Notes: generated from the sequence alone by a model not told the origin. Positions 23,848-35,683 are shown, counted from the stretch's first letter. The stretch is 64,000 nucleotides of DNA from Panicum virgatum (GCF_016808335.1 NC_053147.1:24740913-24804912), one strand, 5' to 3'. Made by a program: numbers and translations.

Positions 23848-24510
23848 TGTCTGGAGGTGGGTCTAGCGGAAAGAATTACTACGGTTTTGGGAAAGAAAAA
23901 GGGGAAGAAAGGGAGACCCCATAATATGGGAGGGGCCTCTTGGACCTGATTCCTTTCCGGAACCAGTGTTTGAGTTTCTGCCACAGCACAAGAGTGAATT
24001 TACCAATGAAACTCCTCTTCGACAATACGATAACCGTAGAGAACCATGGCCAAAATGCAGACATGGTGAGGACTACTTAGTGCAGATGTGCACCGACGGG
24101 ATGGATGGCGGTCGGCGTTTTTTTAAATGTCCACACGCATGGGTAATACTCGGTTGTTTTATTTCTTTATCTTCATTGATACACTTTACCTGAAATTGGT
24201 TTTGCAGTCTTCTGATGCTCCGGAAAACTGTGGTTTTATTAGGTGGGTCGATCCTGCACCAATTGATTCAGTTCAGGAGTTCATCGAGTACCTCCAGATA
24301 AAGATATTTGATCTAGAATGCAAGGTGAACCATTACGAGGAAGTGAACGAGGCTAACAAAGACGACGAAGATGATGATAGCAGCAATGCGGCCGCTTCAC
24401 AGGATGACCCATGCACTATTCCTTACTGCAACTGCCCTTGTCACAGGAAAAAGGGCCCTACGCCTCCGCCACCACCGCCTGCACCACCTGCAATGGGTGT
24501 ATACAGCTGA
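23848..24510 (+). pseudogene. GRF-type zinc-finger protein of the MULE (frameshifted)
   Basis: The reading starts MSGGGSSGKNYYGFG, then needs a frameshift near 23910-23960 to enter the frame at about 23966. That frame has a GRF-type zinc finger (PKCRHGEDYLVQMC, GGRRFFKCPHAW). A 65-bp intron (24143-24207, TGG|GTAATA ... TTGCAG|TCT) is followed by CGFIRWVDPAPIDSVQEFIE, a helical segment, an acidic stretch and a Cys/Pro-rich tail (CTIPYCNCPCH), ending at 24510. GRF fingers bind single-stranded nucleic acid in characterised proteins; the role in this element is unknown. Confidence 0.7.
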
Positions 24511-24785
24511 GAAGGCTCAACGCAGTTTGCTGTGTGGGGGTACGACTACTAGAACTACCCTACTGCTAGTGACATACTGCATCATCGTGTTTGTTGTGTT
24601 TTTTTAAATTACCTAAGGCATGTTAGGTTAGTCCAGAATCTGTTTACCGTAGTTTGCAACGGGTTCTGTCATGCCACTGCATGTGTGATGTGTGTTTCAT
24701 TACCATTGTATTATGATGTAAACTTGATGGTTCACATTATGTAATGCATTTTTTAGTTGTTATTTCTTATCGTTATATTAATTAA
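24511..24785 (+). other. 3' flank of the + strand GRF gene
   Basis: AT-rich non-coding sequence with several AATAAA-like and TGTTAGG phrases. No other feature is seen before the nested LTR copy. Confidence 0.45.
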
Positions 24786-24790
24786 ATATG

Positions 24791-26200
24791 TGTAAGGATC
24801 ACCGGGGTGTCCGACCCTAGAGGGGGAGGGGGTGAATAGGGTCGCTAATCGCTTTCTATCCTAGGGCTCAATATATTTACATAAGATAAACCTAACACGT
24901 CCTACACATGCTAGTTATGAGTAAGTTTTATCTATGCTACTCTCTACTTACCCCTAAAAGACTTGCAACCTATAGCCAATCCTAATCAAACTAACTAGGA
25001 AAGTAAAGGCACACAAGATAGAGTAAATGCGGAAACATAATACGGTAAGTAAAGAGGTAAGGGAGAGAATATGCAAACTCCCGTGAAGACACCAAGACAC
25101 ACGATTTAACGTGGTTCGGTTAGGACACCAATTCCCTACCTACGTCCACGGCCACTTTTCCAACACGAACAAGTGTGATGCCGAGTCTATCCGCTTGATC
25201 ACCGTCTTGCGTTCGCCACCAAGGCTCCCAGCAAGCAAAGGCTAAGTGACCCCAAGTCACCAAGACAAGGCCACCGCCACCGTCTCTCTCGAATCGTCAC
25301 CCATGGCACCGTCTTCACTACCGGAGCTTCTCACCAAGAGGGGTCTCCTTCCCCGCACAAAGTGTCGTTGCCTCTCCACACCAAGTCGGAGGGTCACACG
25401 ACGAGTACACAAGATGCTTGCCGCAGCAAGACTTTCACTCAAGCTTACTCTCTCAAGAGCTAAGCCTAACAAATCACTAAGCACTCTCACAAGTGTGCTT
25501 AAGCCTATATGATGTACAATGAAGCTCTAAGGTGGTTGGAGGTGTTCTTCAAGTGTAGTAATCTTTCAGCAACTCCAGCACTCTCCAGCAACCTCAAATG
25601 ACCCGGTCTTGGGGGTATATATAGCCAACACACCCCAAAAGAGCCATTGGGAAAGGCTGACAAAATTCCTTAACGCCGGTTAAACCAACGCTCTAGTTTT
25701 GTCAACACCGGTTCAACCGGTGAGTGTACTTTCTCTTCTTCTAGCTGTTACAGTCTTCCAACGGCTACTTGATCAAATGACCGACGCTCTTGAAATCACC
25801 GTCGGTTTAACCGGTGAGTGCAAGCTCAGAAACCCCCGAAAAATGGAGTCTCTGGACAAATGCACCGACGCTCAATTTTGAGCATCGTCGGTTTAACCGG
25901 TGCTAAACCCTAGCCTCAGCTTCTGGGTCCATTGCACCGACGCCTTCATTTTTCATGTCATCGTTTAATCCGGTGCCAAGTTCATTGCACCGATGAGTGC
26001 AATTTGCTCATCATCGGTTTAACCGGTGATAGCAAATTGTCTTCGGGCCTAGCTACGCTTATCTTCTCTTTGTCATCACTTGAACCTAAAAGCCTGAGAA
26101 TGGTCATCTTAATAATCATATTAGTCTAAGTGTTGTGTTGTCTATATCAATCACCAAAACATTATATTGAAATATGGCATGAGAGGCCATTTTCGCTACA
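24791..26200 (+). mobile_element. Nested solo LTR, copy A
   Basis: The segment runs from TGTAAGGATCACCGGGG to TTTTCGCTACA, matching copy B (26899-28392) over its length in the same orientation. The flanking pentamers ATATG (24786-24790) and GTGTG (26201-26205) differ at two positions, both possible transitions, so the target duplication is degraded or absent. The interior has a series of CGGTTTAACCGGTG motifs spaced about 60-90 bp apart (25670-26035). No primer binding site or coding region follows. Confidence 0.7.
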
Positions 26201-26449
26201 GTGTGCTTTTTAGTATTCTAGTGACATGAAAAGCTCCGAAAAAATTAAGGACAAGTTCAAAGATTTCATAGATTCCCGGCTACAACTGCAAATTAATGGT
26301 AAAAGTTACAACACACAGAGTCAAGCTCTCAACTGAAAACATAAACAACTAATTGCAGTGGCATGTGCACGCGATAAGGTAATTTCTTGTTGCATCTAAA
26401 CCTACCATGCCTTATGGAATGTAAAATGCCGGGATTACATGGTACTACT

Positions 26450-28538
26450 CTACTGAGTGCACCAAGGATATTTGCCCTTCCTAATTATTTCGGACCTGGC
26501 TTCCTTCGCATGGCGTGCCCTCTCTCGCTTTCTCTCCCTGTCAGCTTCACGTTCCGCCGCCGCCTTACGATCCACCTCCTCCATCCTCTTACGGATCTCT
26601 TCTTACTCTTTCTTGCGCTTCTCCTCTTGCTGTTCCTCGTGCTTCATTCGGCGCCAATGTTCTGCAGCCCACCTTGCTTGTTGTTCCACAAAGTCCTTTG
26701 CCTGCTGCGACTGCACGGTGTCGAACCACTGCATAAAATCACAAAGAGGCGGAGGAGACTTTGTCCAAAAAAAGTTAGAATCATAACTCAATGTTAGGTC
26801 ACAAAGAAAAATAGCATCTGTTGTCCTGCTACCTTGGTCCGGTCTTTGCCGTATCGCTTAGGTGGATCATATTCGTAGTTCTCACACATAAAGAACCTTG
26901 TAAGGATCACCGGGGTGTCCGACCCTAGAGGGGGAGGGGGTGAATAGGGTCGCTAATCGCTTTTTAACCTAGGGCTCAATCTAATTGCATAAGATAAACC
27001 TAACACGTCCTACACATGCTAGTTATGACTAAGGTTTATCTATGCTACCCTCTACTTACCCCAAAAGACTTGCAACATATAGCCAATCCTAATCAAACTA
27101 ACTAGGAAAGTAAAGGTAAGCAAGAAAGAGTAAATACGGAAACGTAATGCGGTAAGTAAAGCGGTAAGGGAGAGGATATGCAAACTCCCGTGAAGACACC
27201 AAGACACACGATTTAACGTGGTTCGGTTAGGACACCAAAGTCCCTCCCTACGTCCACGGCCACTTGTCCAACACGAACAAGTGTGATGCCGAGTCTCTTC
27301 GCTTGATCACCGTCTTGCCATGCCTCCAAGGCTCCCGACAAGCAAAGGCTAAGTGATGTCAAGTCACAAAGACGAGGTCACCGCCACCGTCTATCTCGAA
27401 GCGTCACCACGGCACCGTCTTCACTATCTTGGAGCTTTAACACCAAGTAGGGGCCTCCTTCCCCGCACAAAGTGTCGTTGCCACTCCACACCAAGTCGGA
27501 GGGTCACACGACGAGTACACAAGGTGCTTGCCGCAGCAAGGCTTTCTCTCAAGCTAGTTCTCTCAAGAACTAAGCCTAAACAAGCACTAAGCACTCTCAC
27601 AAGTGTACTTAAGCCTATATGATGTACAATGAAGTTTTATGGTGGTTGGAGATGATCTTTAGCTCTTGTATACTTCCTTGAACTCCAGCACCCTCAAATG
27701 ACCCGGCCTTGGGGGTATATATAGGCAGCACAAGCAAATGTAGCCGTTGGAGAAAAGCTGCCAAAAAACTGCGTAACGCCGGTTAATCCGACGTACCCCA
27801 AAAGCCATCATCGGTTCAACCGGTGTATGTAAACTGCTACTTGAAAAACTAGCCGTTATCAATCAACCGGTGTATCGCCGGTTTAACCGATGTAATCAAC
27901 CGGTGTATGTAATATTAGCGTCGGTTTAACCGGTGAGTGTAACTTCTTCACGTTCCTCCAAAAACCACATCTCTGGACAACTGAACCGATGCAATTGACC
28001 GATGCATCGTCGGTTCAACCGGTGTAGGCATTTTCCTCGGTCTTCATCTGCCAATGAACCGACATATACAATTTCCGTAGCGTCGGTTCATCCGGTGTAA
28101 AACCCTAGCCCGCAGACCTTCTCTGTGATTGCACCGGTGAGTTCATTTTGCCCTACGTCGGTTTAACCGATGATAGCAAAATGCCTCAATTCTTGTCCCT
28201 TGGACCGAAGAGCTTTCAGGGCGTAGGGGTGGCCCTTCGGGCCTTGCTACGCCTCTCTTCTCTTTGTCATCACTTGAATCTAAAAGCCTGAGAATAGTCA
28301 TCTTAACAATCACATTAGTCCAAGTGTTGTGTGTGTCATCAATCGCCAAAATATTATATTGAAATATGGCATGAGATGCCATTTTCGCTACAAACCTCAT
28401 ACCGTAGTCATCTCCTAAAACCTCAGATCGCATGAACTTGCATAACGAACCGCAGAAGCACATTGGCACATCAATTCCTTCGGGTACGGTGGCTTCACAC
28501 TTGCTCCACGAAATGTAGGTTGATCCTGACGAAGACAT
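26450..28538 (-). pseudogene. Second GRF zinc-finger gene of the MULE, split by a solo LTR
   Basis: The minus-strand gene starts MSSSGSTYISWSKCEA at 28538 and enters a GRF finger (VPMCFCGSLCKF, then DDYGMRF). At 28393 the exon is broken by the LTR; directly beyond it at 26893 the reading resumes F-M-C-E-N-Y-E-Y-D-P-P-K-R-Y, exactly completing the finger. An intron (AAG|GTAGCAGG to ACAAAG|TCTCC, about 26850-26765) leads to a coiled-coil-like, Arg/Glu-rich C-terminal exon with FMQWFDTVQSQQAKDF, an in-frame TAA near 26600 and a final stop at 26452-26450. The gene faces the transposase and would use the promoter in the right TIR. It is inactive as read. Confidence 0.75.
26899..28392 (+). mobile_element. 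Nested solo LTR, copy B, with perfect 5-bp TSD
   Basis: The segment starts TGTAAGG and ends CGCTACA and is bounded by AACCT at 26894-26898 and 28393-28397. The perfect pentamer plus TG...CA termini identify an LTR retrotransposon insertion reduced to a solo LTR (1494 bp). It shares the CCGGTTTAACCGGTG motif series with copy A. A TATA-like GGGGGTATATATAGGC lies at about 27711-27726. Confidence 0.85.
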
Positions 28539-28838
28539 TGGCGCTATAGTGTGGTGTGCCAAATGATGAACAATGATTTCAATAATGCACATATCGTATA
28601 CCAAATCGATGCGTGAAAATATAGGTACTGTCATAATTTTATTGACTTATGCTACAATATCAATAAGGTACTGTCATAATTCTATTCTAATTCATAATTA
28701 ATTTAAAAACAAGTCTGTAATAGTACTGAAATTGTAATACTAAACGAGTGTTCTAAAGCACCAAATCTAATTCAGCTAATCCGCTAATTAAATTAAATTG
28801 TTATACAATATCAACGGATTCATACGGAAGTTACCAGT

Positions 28839-29236
28839 AGATCACAAGTGCGGAATTCAGTAGAGCTTCGCCGCTTTTCTTCTCCTCACCCTCTCTTTTT
28901 TTCTGAATTTTTGGTTCAATTTTTGGGCTCAAATGAGAAGGGAATGAAGGCCAGGTCTTATATAGGGTGGGAGAACCCCGTCGCCTGTGGCGGGGGCCTG
29001 TCGCCCCTGTCGCCCGTGGGTGGGGGGGGGGGGGGGCGACAGGCCCCCTCCCCCGGCTAGGGACCTCTTTGCAAATTCCAAAAAAAAATACATTATGGTC
29101 CTGTCGCCCGTCACTTGGGCGCCAGGACCCCTGTCGCCCCTGGGCCGGGCGATCGGGGGTATTTTCGAAAATTTTCAAAACTGACATATATTTTTGAAAT
29201 TTTTATTTTTTTTAAATATAAAAAAGAAAAAGACGC
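28839..29236 (-). repeat. Right TIR of the MULE, with inward promoter
   Basis: Inverse copy of the left TIR. Read on the minus strand it contains CCCTATATAAG (about 28970-28960) followed by a leader CCCTTCTCATTTGAG and an AGAGGGTGAGGAGAAG segment that align with the left TIR leader. A run of about 16 G occurs at 29019-29035, and CTGTCGCCC motifs recur at least five times. The promoter fires leftward into the minus-strand GRF gene. Confidence 0.88.
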
Positions 29237-29245
29237 TCCAGTGAG

Positions 29246-30693
29246 CTAGTCCGAAGATCGAAATTTTTGCAGTCTTTTGGGCTCACTGTTGCTGTTGCTG
29301 CTGGTGCTAAACTTGTTAGGCTAATCAGCAAACCATAATTCCAAATCTTAGTGCCAGCCGAATCCTGACATCACGATAGACGCATGTATCTACTGGAGAC
29401 GGGAAACGAGCTCCCTCCACTAGATCTAGATGCGCATGCCGACGAGGTCACAAATTCAAGCGTAGATGTGTTTTAAAAAAAGAAAAGAAAAAAGCGTAGA
29501 CGCTAGAGTGAGCAGTAGCTAATATTGTTAAAAAAATTCACAAGCTCAAAATACAACATGTGCCTCAAGACTCTGTTCAGTGTTCACGATTACTACTTGA
29601 GACTTGAGAGTATCCCGATTAACATCTAAAATCTTTCAACACCGTATGCTTGGATCATATATACGCACACTATCCGCGCTTTGGAATGTTCCCTTGCGTA
29701 GACAGAGATAGGGCAAGAAGGTTCTGCAGCAGAAGCTCGATCGTATGTGGCCGGCTTGATCTTTTGCCTGACCAAGGGAGACCTGCCACTCCCGGTGCCA
29801 CCCAAGCTGGATTGGCAAGCTAACGCTGACACGGCGGATGAGGAACGTGGAACAGCTGAGGTGAGGTGGAAGAAAAAGTGTACTCCTACATCTCTTTCGC
29901 CGCGTTTCCTCTTCGTTGCGAATGCCGGCCGTAAAGTGGTCCCGATCCGGGTAATGCGAGACCGCTCCGCGTCGACAAGTGCGCTACATGTCGCACACGC
30001 ACCCTTCAGCCCCCTTCCCTGTCAAGGCTGTCAGCGATACCGATACGCCGCGAGAAAAAGCGATCGGCGTCGACTTCGATGTTCGATCGATCATCTGACC
30101 CGGCCATCAGGTCGGAGGATCGGATCATCTGAAGGTGCAGTGGTAGTCATCAGCAGAAGCAGGATTTCTGCATTAAATCCAACTAGTCAGTCTTACAGTC
30201 GCACATCAAGCACGGACAGCGCACGGTCCGAAAGGAACCCCGCGACGGCGAGGAGGGCGGCGGCGCGTAGCTATAAGCGCGGCAGCTTTTCGCGCGAGGC
30301 GCCACCTCAGCGGCGAGCCGATCCGTCCCTCTGCCGACGGCGACGCGCCGCCGGGGCCGGGAGGAGGAGGAGGAGCTGAGGATAGCGCCGAGATGTTACG
30401 GGTATGGTGATTGTTCGCCCGCGCATGCGGGCGCGTGTTCCGTGCCGTGCGAGCTGAGGGAGAAAGGGGGAAGGCGAGTCGCGCGCGCGGTTAACCGGGG
30501 CCGGGAGGGACCGCCGGAGGCGATAAGGACGGGTGTCGCCGGATCGTTGGCGCCGTGCAGGACGCGGGGCGGGGCCTAGCTGCTGGTCCTGGTTTTTTCT
30601 GCAGAGCCGGGGTCCAGGCCAACACGAACGCATTGGAGCCGAGAAGCCGAGGAGAGTTCCTCACTTCTCTAGACATATGATCAACCGAGGGCG
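29246..30693. other. Intergenic; GC-rich from about 30200, no gene recognised
   Basis: Plus-strand frames around 29750-30380 are open but show no family motif. The GC-rich stretch 30230-30620 resembles the 5' end of a grass gene (AGCTATAAGC at about 30266; ATG at 30392 followed at once by a possible donor CGG|GTATGG). No downstream exon could be found, so I do not call a gene. Confidence 0.4.
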
Positions 30694-30696
30694 ACG

Positions 30697-33600
30697 CACT
30701 ACTACATAACACATAACACGGTTTTAGTAACATTAATTAACTTGTGTTACAATAGCACAATAAATGTGTTACTAGGTCTGCTGGTAACACATCTTGTTTG
30801 TGTTCCTATATGCGATGTTACTATAGCTTAATCTATTAGAACAGAATACATGTGTTCCTTTATATCCTAAAAAGTGTTACTACACTGGAACACAATTAAT
30901 AATCTAGTGGAACACTTATCAAGTGTTACAACATTTATCTTTTGTAACACATTTTTTAGCTATAGTAACGCTTCCACAATGTGATAGAGAACATAGTTTG
31001 GGAAAAGAAACATATGGTTTGTAACACATGTTTTACCTATTGTAACACATTCAAAAAAAATTAAAAAGAAAATATTACATATTTCCTATAGTAAATAATG
31101 TTGAAATTGTTCTTTTGGAGTAAGCATGATTGATCACACAAACTGTAATTTTCAATACTGAGAAGAAGGTACATTGATTGTAGAAAGAATATATATATAT
31201 ATATATTACATAAAAGTATACATACAGGTAGAAAACAAATATTACATTGTAGCGAAGTGTACAAAGTTTATACTATTGGATAGGAAAAGAAATAAAGTGT
31301 GAGTATGCTGGAATCCTGAAATTTATAGTTTCTTAATCCATTCTCGAATGCCTCCAAACATAAGAATTCAGTCATTAATCATTTCAACCTGCATTCAGAA
31401 ATATAGCTTTAATATGTATCATTTCAAAGTGTATAGAGAAATTAAGCTAGTTGTAATATTAAATTTTCAGAAAAAAAAGCTATATCACACACAACTCAAA
31501 GACCAAGCAATTGATACTCCTTTAGCACGATAGTAAGGTGATTATAGACTTCAGTTGAAAATCTTTTGATCTAACTTTGAAGACAGATGCACTGTTGGTA
31601 ATTGTATTGTCATAATGTAGCAGGCGTGATAGTTGTTCGGCTATTAGGAGTAACTAGACTAGAATAGCTACCTCTTGCCATTCAAGTAATACTTTACATG
31701 CTGAAGAAATGACCGGCACAAAAAGTAAACAAAGCCTTAAACGGCTCTAGATTCTGAGCAAAGGCAACGAGAAACCAAAAAAAAAAGTCATCTCAGCAGC
31801 AACAAGCCAACAGCAAGATGTTTTTATCTTTTATCCAGAATAATTCTATTGAAGGAGAGCTATCTGACACTAATGGATGATCCACAATCCTCCGTCTAAT
31901 ATTCTTTTGCTTAAGCAGAAAAAACACACTGGTTGAGGGAAACATCGTCATCCATCACATATGTATACACCAGTATATCCTAGCTAGTCGGCTGAGAAAC
32001 AAACTCACGGGATAGCTAATGAGTCAAATAAGAAAAAGAGTTCACTGCTTCAGATTTAATTTCCTAGGCATGCTGCATCGAAATCCATGATTAACTTTGA
32101 AACAAGGGTGACAAGTCCTTTGAGAAATTAAATCTCACTAGATCCCATAGATAAAAAATATCTCGCCAAAATAGTATTAAAGAAACTAGATGGATTCATC
32201 GAACAACCATTCGCCAAAAAATATCTTCACAAAAAAAGAAGTTACTATACTAGTAAGGTTGTGTAACAGTATATATGATAATTTGGAGGCAAATGCGTTC
32301 TCGTGAGCATGCTACAGATCCGGAAGAAGCATTGTAAAATTAATAAGATCTTAATAATCTAAACTAAACTATATGTGGATACCTCAGATGTTCTTGCGGT
32401 CTTGCCCTATGAACCGCAATTTCCTGGTACTATGAAGATGCCTCCATTCCACACGACGGCACAAAGCAGAGTGCAGCGCGCGGCTACCGGCGCAGGGGAG
32501 AACGAGCGCGGCGTGGGCTGGAAGAGCCGCGGAGGAGCGCAGCGGAGGCAGGGAGGGCCACCTCGATCTGGCGGCCGGCGGCCAGGAACCAGTAGACCAT
32601 CCTCCTCCTGTCCTTCATCAGCATCCCAGCGCACCCTCGCGTCACCTCCTCGGTGTCCGACGACGCAAACGACGAGGGGCCATCTCGATCTGCGGCCATG
32701 CTTGGGTGCAACAGCGCGGGCCGAATTCATGGATGACGGTTGTCGCGGAGTCGTGCGGCGGCGGAGACGCACCACATTTGAAGAGCCCTGGCCCCTGGCA
32801 GGATCGGATGCGCCATCTGAGGAAGAGGGCCGGAGGGGAGTGCTCGAGGATCAGTAGGTGAGTTGGCAGCGGATTGGATCGTCTCGGCGCGGTTGACGAG
32901 CAGTGCAGAGATATGATAGAAAAAACCTGTATCCTAGGCTTCCTAGCTCGACAGGCCTCTCGATTTAAGCTAAATTGAGAGCCCCTCTATGTTACAGTAC
33001 GAAACAACAAAGGGGAAGGAAGAGATAACAAAGAAGAAGAAGGTTGAGCAATCCACGATCTCGAACTCCGGCAATGGGTGCGCGGGAGATGGGCGGAGCG
33101 GTCGGCGGCGGGTAGCCGCCGGCCGTGGGTGGTGGTGGAGGCCGGCGGGGTTAGGGATTTGGGTTTCTGGGTTGGGGTGGGGTTCTATTACCGGCGGGTA
33201 TAGAGGGATGGCCGGCGGCGGCGGCAAGCCCGGCGGTGGTTCCGGGTTGTGGGCGGCGAGGCCGCCGGTGATGGCGCCGCTGGCCGGGTGGTGGAGGACG
33301 GCGGTTGGGTGGGGCCAGCGGCGGGGGAACTCGGCAGCGGGGCAGGGGAGGTCAGTAGTGGCGGCAGGAAGGAGGGCAGGGTAGGGGTGGCGGTCTTCGC
33401 CGGCGTCGGAGACGACGCCGGCGAGGGGGAGGCCGGCGGCGGGGCGGGGGCGGAGGAAGCCAGGAGCAAAGTCGGGCGGAGAGATAGGGATGGAGGAAGA
33501 CGATGTTGTTGTACGAGGCGGAGGGGGTCTCGACGGATTCTTATCCGGAGACCCCTCTCGTGTAGATGCCTCCTAGAATAAATATATTCAATGATGAGGG

Positions 33601-35131
33601 CGGAGTGGATCGAGAGGGACCACGGTTGCTAAAATTTTGATGAAGAGGATGCATATTATTTTGATCAGCTTTTACTTAGCTTATAAAATTGTTTTAGTTG
33701 CCACCACAGTATTATTGTTATGGTATTGCTTGATTAAAAAATGATATGTGCTGACAATAACGAGATGTGTCTGTGTTAACTCTATTAAATGGAAGAAAAA
33801 TTTCAGGATTGATCGATAATCAGGACAGCTCTGATCATAACTATTACTATCAAATTTGAATAAAATATTTCAAGTATAAGTACGAAGGGGAATGGTCCCA
33901 CCAACAACAAAACTAGTGTAAACATTCTACGATTGCCTAGATATGGTTCAACTCGTACTTCTAGCAAGTTTTATTTTGGCAATTAGTATACTAATCTCAC
34001 TCATCAATTACTTTTCTGAAGAAACAAAACTAAAACCACACTTAGGACTAGGTAAGTATTTCTTTTACTAATCGTACCCTCAACATTAATTTGGTGATCT
34101 TTTCTAACTTGGTAAACTTTTCAAATTTGGACTAATAATCTCTAATATATTGGTGATATATTTAACTGTCACGGCTTACCAAAAAATCAATAAGTGCTAT
34201 CAATTTTTACTCTCTTGCTTACTAAGTTGATACTCTCATCTATGTTGGATCATTTGTGCCAGTGAAGATCGGAGCCTAGCACATATAAGTTATCCGTGCC
34301 GGATAAATCCTCATGTGTTATTCAGGAGCATAGATACATTTAGAGACTACCCATGCTGACTCTTGTTAAAAGCCCGCATTGATTTTATCATGTTTCGAAA
34401 ACTATAACTAGTCCGTGGGGCTCAAATGGAGTTGAGACAGTTCATTTGAAAATTATCGATTTGAACAATATCTACAACTTATTGTAAAGTTTTTTATTTG
34501 ACATGGTTTGGACATAATTTGAGCAAAATTTAAGACAATAAGAGTCAAATAGAATAAAATTCCATATTTCTACACTAATGAATTGTAGGTAGGATGGCAA
34601 GGATACATGATGTGAAGGTAGAGGTTGCTTGTTCAAATCACATAAATGGCATGTGTCAATTTTTGTTCTTTTTCCAGTTTTTAGCCTGACTGAGCAGTTG
34701 GCACAGATTCATCTAAAAGAGTTGGTGACACTGATCAAGGTTCCATCAATAGTTAGTTTTCATTATTAATAAAAAATTACTACTAGTCGTTGGTATTAAA
34801 TGTATGTTTCATGTGACATTAGCTACGAAGTAGCATGCAATGTATGTTTCCTTGTAACACTCTAGCTGTATCATTATTTTGTGTTATTACTAGATATGTA
34901 CACGCCTTTCAGTTTTGTGTTACAACATACTACCATTTTGTAACATTTTAGTTGTAACATTAATTTTGTGTTACTACAATCTTCATCTGTAACACAATTT
35001 TACAAGCCAAGCACGGTGTGTTACAACCTCTGCTTGTAACACTTAGTTTAGTGTTCCTATAAAACTTCTCTGTAACATATTGATGAATGTGTTGCAAGAG
35101 TATATTTCAATATCTATGTTTTGTAGTAGTG
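30697..35131. mobile_element. 4.4-kb non-autonomous CACTA (CMC/EnSpm) element
   Basis: The left end is CACTACTACATAACACATAA and the right end, reverse-complemented, is CACTACTACAAAACATAGAT. Both sides carry ACG (30694-30696 and 35132-35134), the 3-bp target duplication of CACTA elements. Subterminal zones (30720-31060 and 34850-35090) are packed with GTGTTAC/GTAACAC motifs in both orientations, as expected of transposase-binding repeats. No transposase frame is present. A GC-rich island at about 32450-33560 is the only non-AT-rich interior part. Confidence 0.9.
32450..33570. other. GC-rich payload of the CACTA element, origin unknown
   Basis: The island contrasts sharply with its AT-rich surroundings. 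Frames on both strands are rich in Gly, Arg, Pro and Ala with no recognisable domain. Captured promoter or exon DNA from a host gene is plausible but unproven. Confidence 0.4.
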
Positions 35132-35134
35132 ACG

Positions 35135-35683
35135 ATCTGATCAGGGCTTCCCTTGCTGGTAACTCGAACGCAGAGGCGGAGATATTTCGTTTCAGGCCCT
35201 CGTGTTCTGCCGAGAGATTGCGCACCCAAGGTGCTGTCCCTGTATCTGCAAGCGATTGAATGGAGTTGGTTGGAGGTTTGGTTGAGACCGTGACCGTGAG
35301 AGTAGAGTAGTGGACTGAGGAGGCAAAATATGTCCGGCAGCTGGAGGCTCTGTGGGGGTCGCTGGGTCCGGCCTTCACGTACGGCGCCAGAGAACCAACA
35401 CTCCAACAGGGTGGGACTCGTCACGTACGCTCTACACGGCGCGATACTTTTCATAGGTGGGGGGCACTGTGCTCGCAGCCTTTAAATGGATGTCACCAGC
35501 TCCTACCAAAATTGCCCTTCCGGGTAAAAAAGCGTGACAGGAGAACACAAAAGGGGTTGATCAAACGAACGCATATACCAACCATTTGTCTACAGCAGCA
35601 GTCTCGATGTGGCCTACTAGTAATATCTGTGCATGGCAAATGACCGTTATGCCCTTGCCCAATCATTTGTCTGACAGTCTCGC
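35135..35683. other. Intergenic, nothing recognised
   Basis: Continuation of the sequence that was contiguous with 30693 before the CACTA insertion. No coding signal was recognised. Confidence 0.45.

Larger units (their letters stand above)
19144..29236. mobile_element. 10.1-kb Mutator-like element (MULE) with perfect 9-bp TSD
   Basis: The ends read GCGCTTTTTTCTTTTTTATA (left) and, reverse-complemented, GCGTCTTTTTCTTTTTTATA (right). The insertion is flanked by TCCAGTGAG at 19135-19143 and 29237-29245, a perfect 9-bp duplication, which is diagnostic for Mutator. Terminal inverted repeats are about 400 bp. Inside, in order, are a decayed MURA-like transposase (+), a 44-bp tandem array, a plant-mobile-domain fragment (+), a GRF zinc-finger gene (+), a solo LTR copy, a second GRF zinc-finger gene (-) and a second solo LTR copy within it. 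Without the nested LTRs the element was about 7.2 kb. Confidence 0.93.

Noticed and set aside
24791..28392. One full-length LTR retrotransposon with two LTRs and a short interior
   Set aside because: Copy B has its own perfect TSD and the interior is the exon and intron of the GRF gene, so these are two separate insertions.
29747..30620. Possible host gene 5' end
   Set aside because: A TATA-like site and an ATG with a donor are present, but no second exon or protein family could be found.
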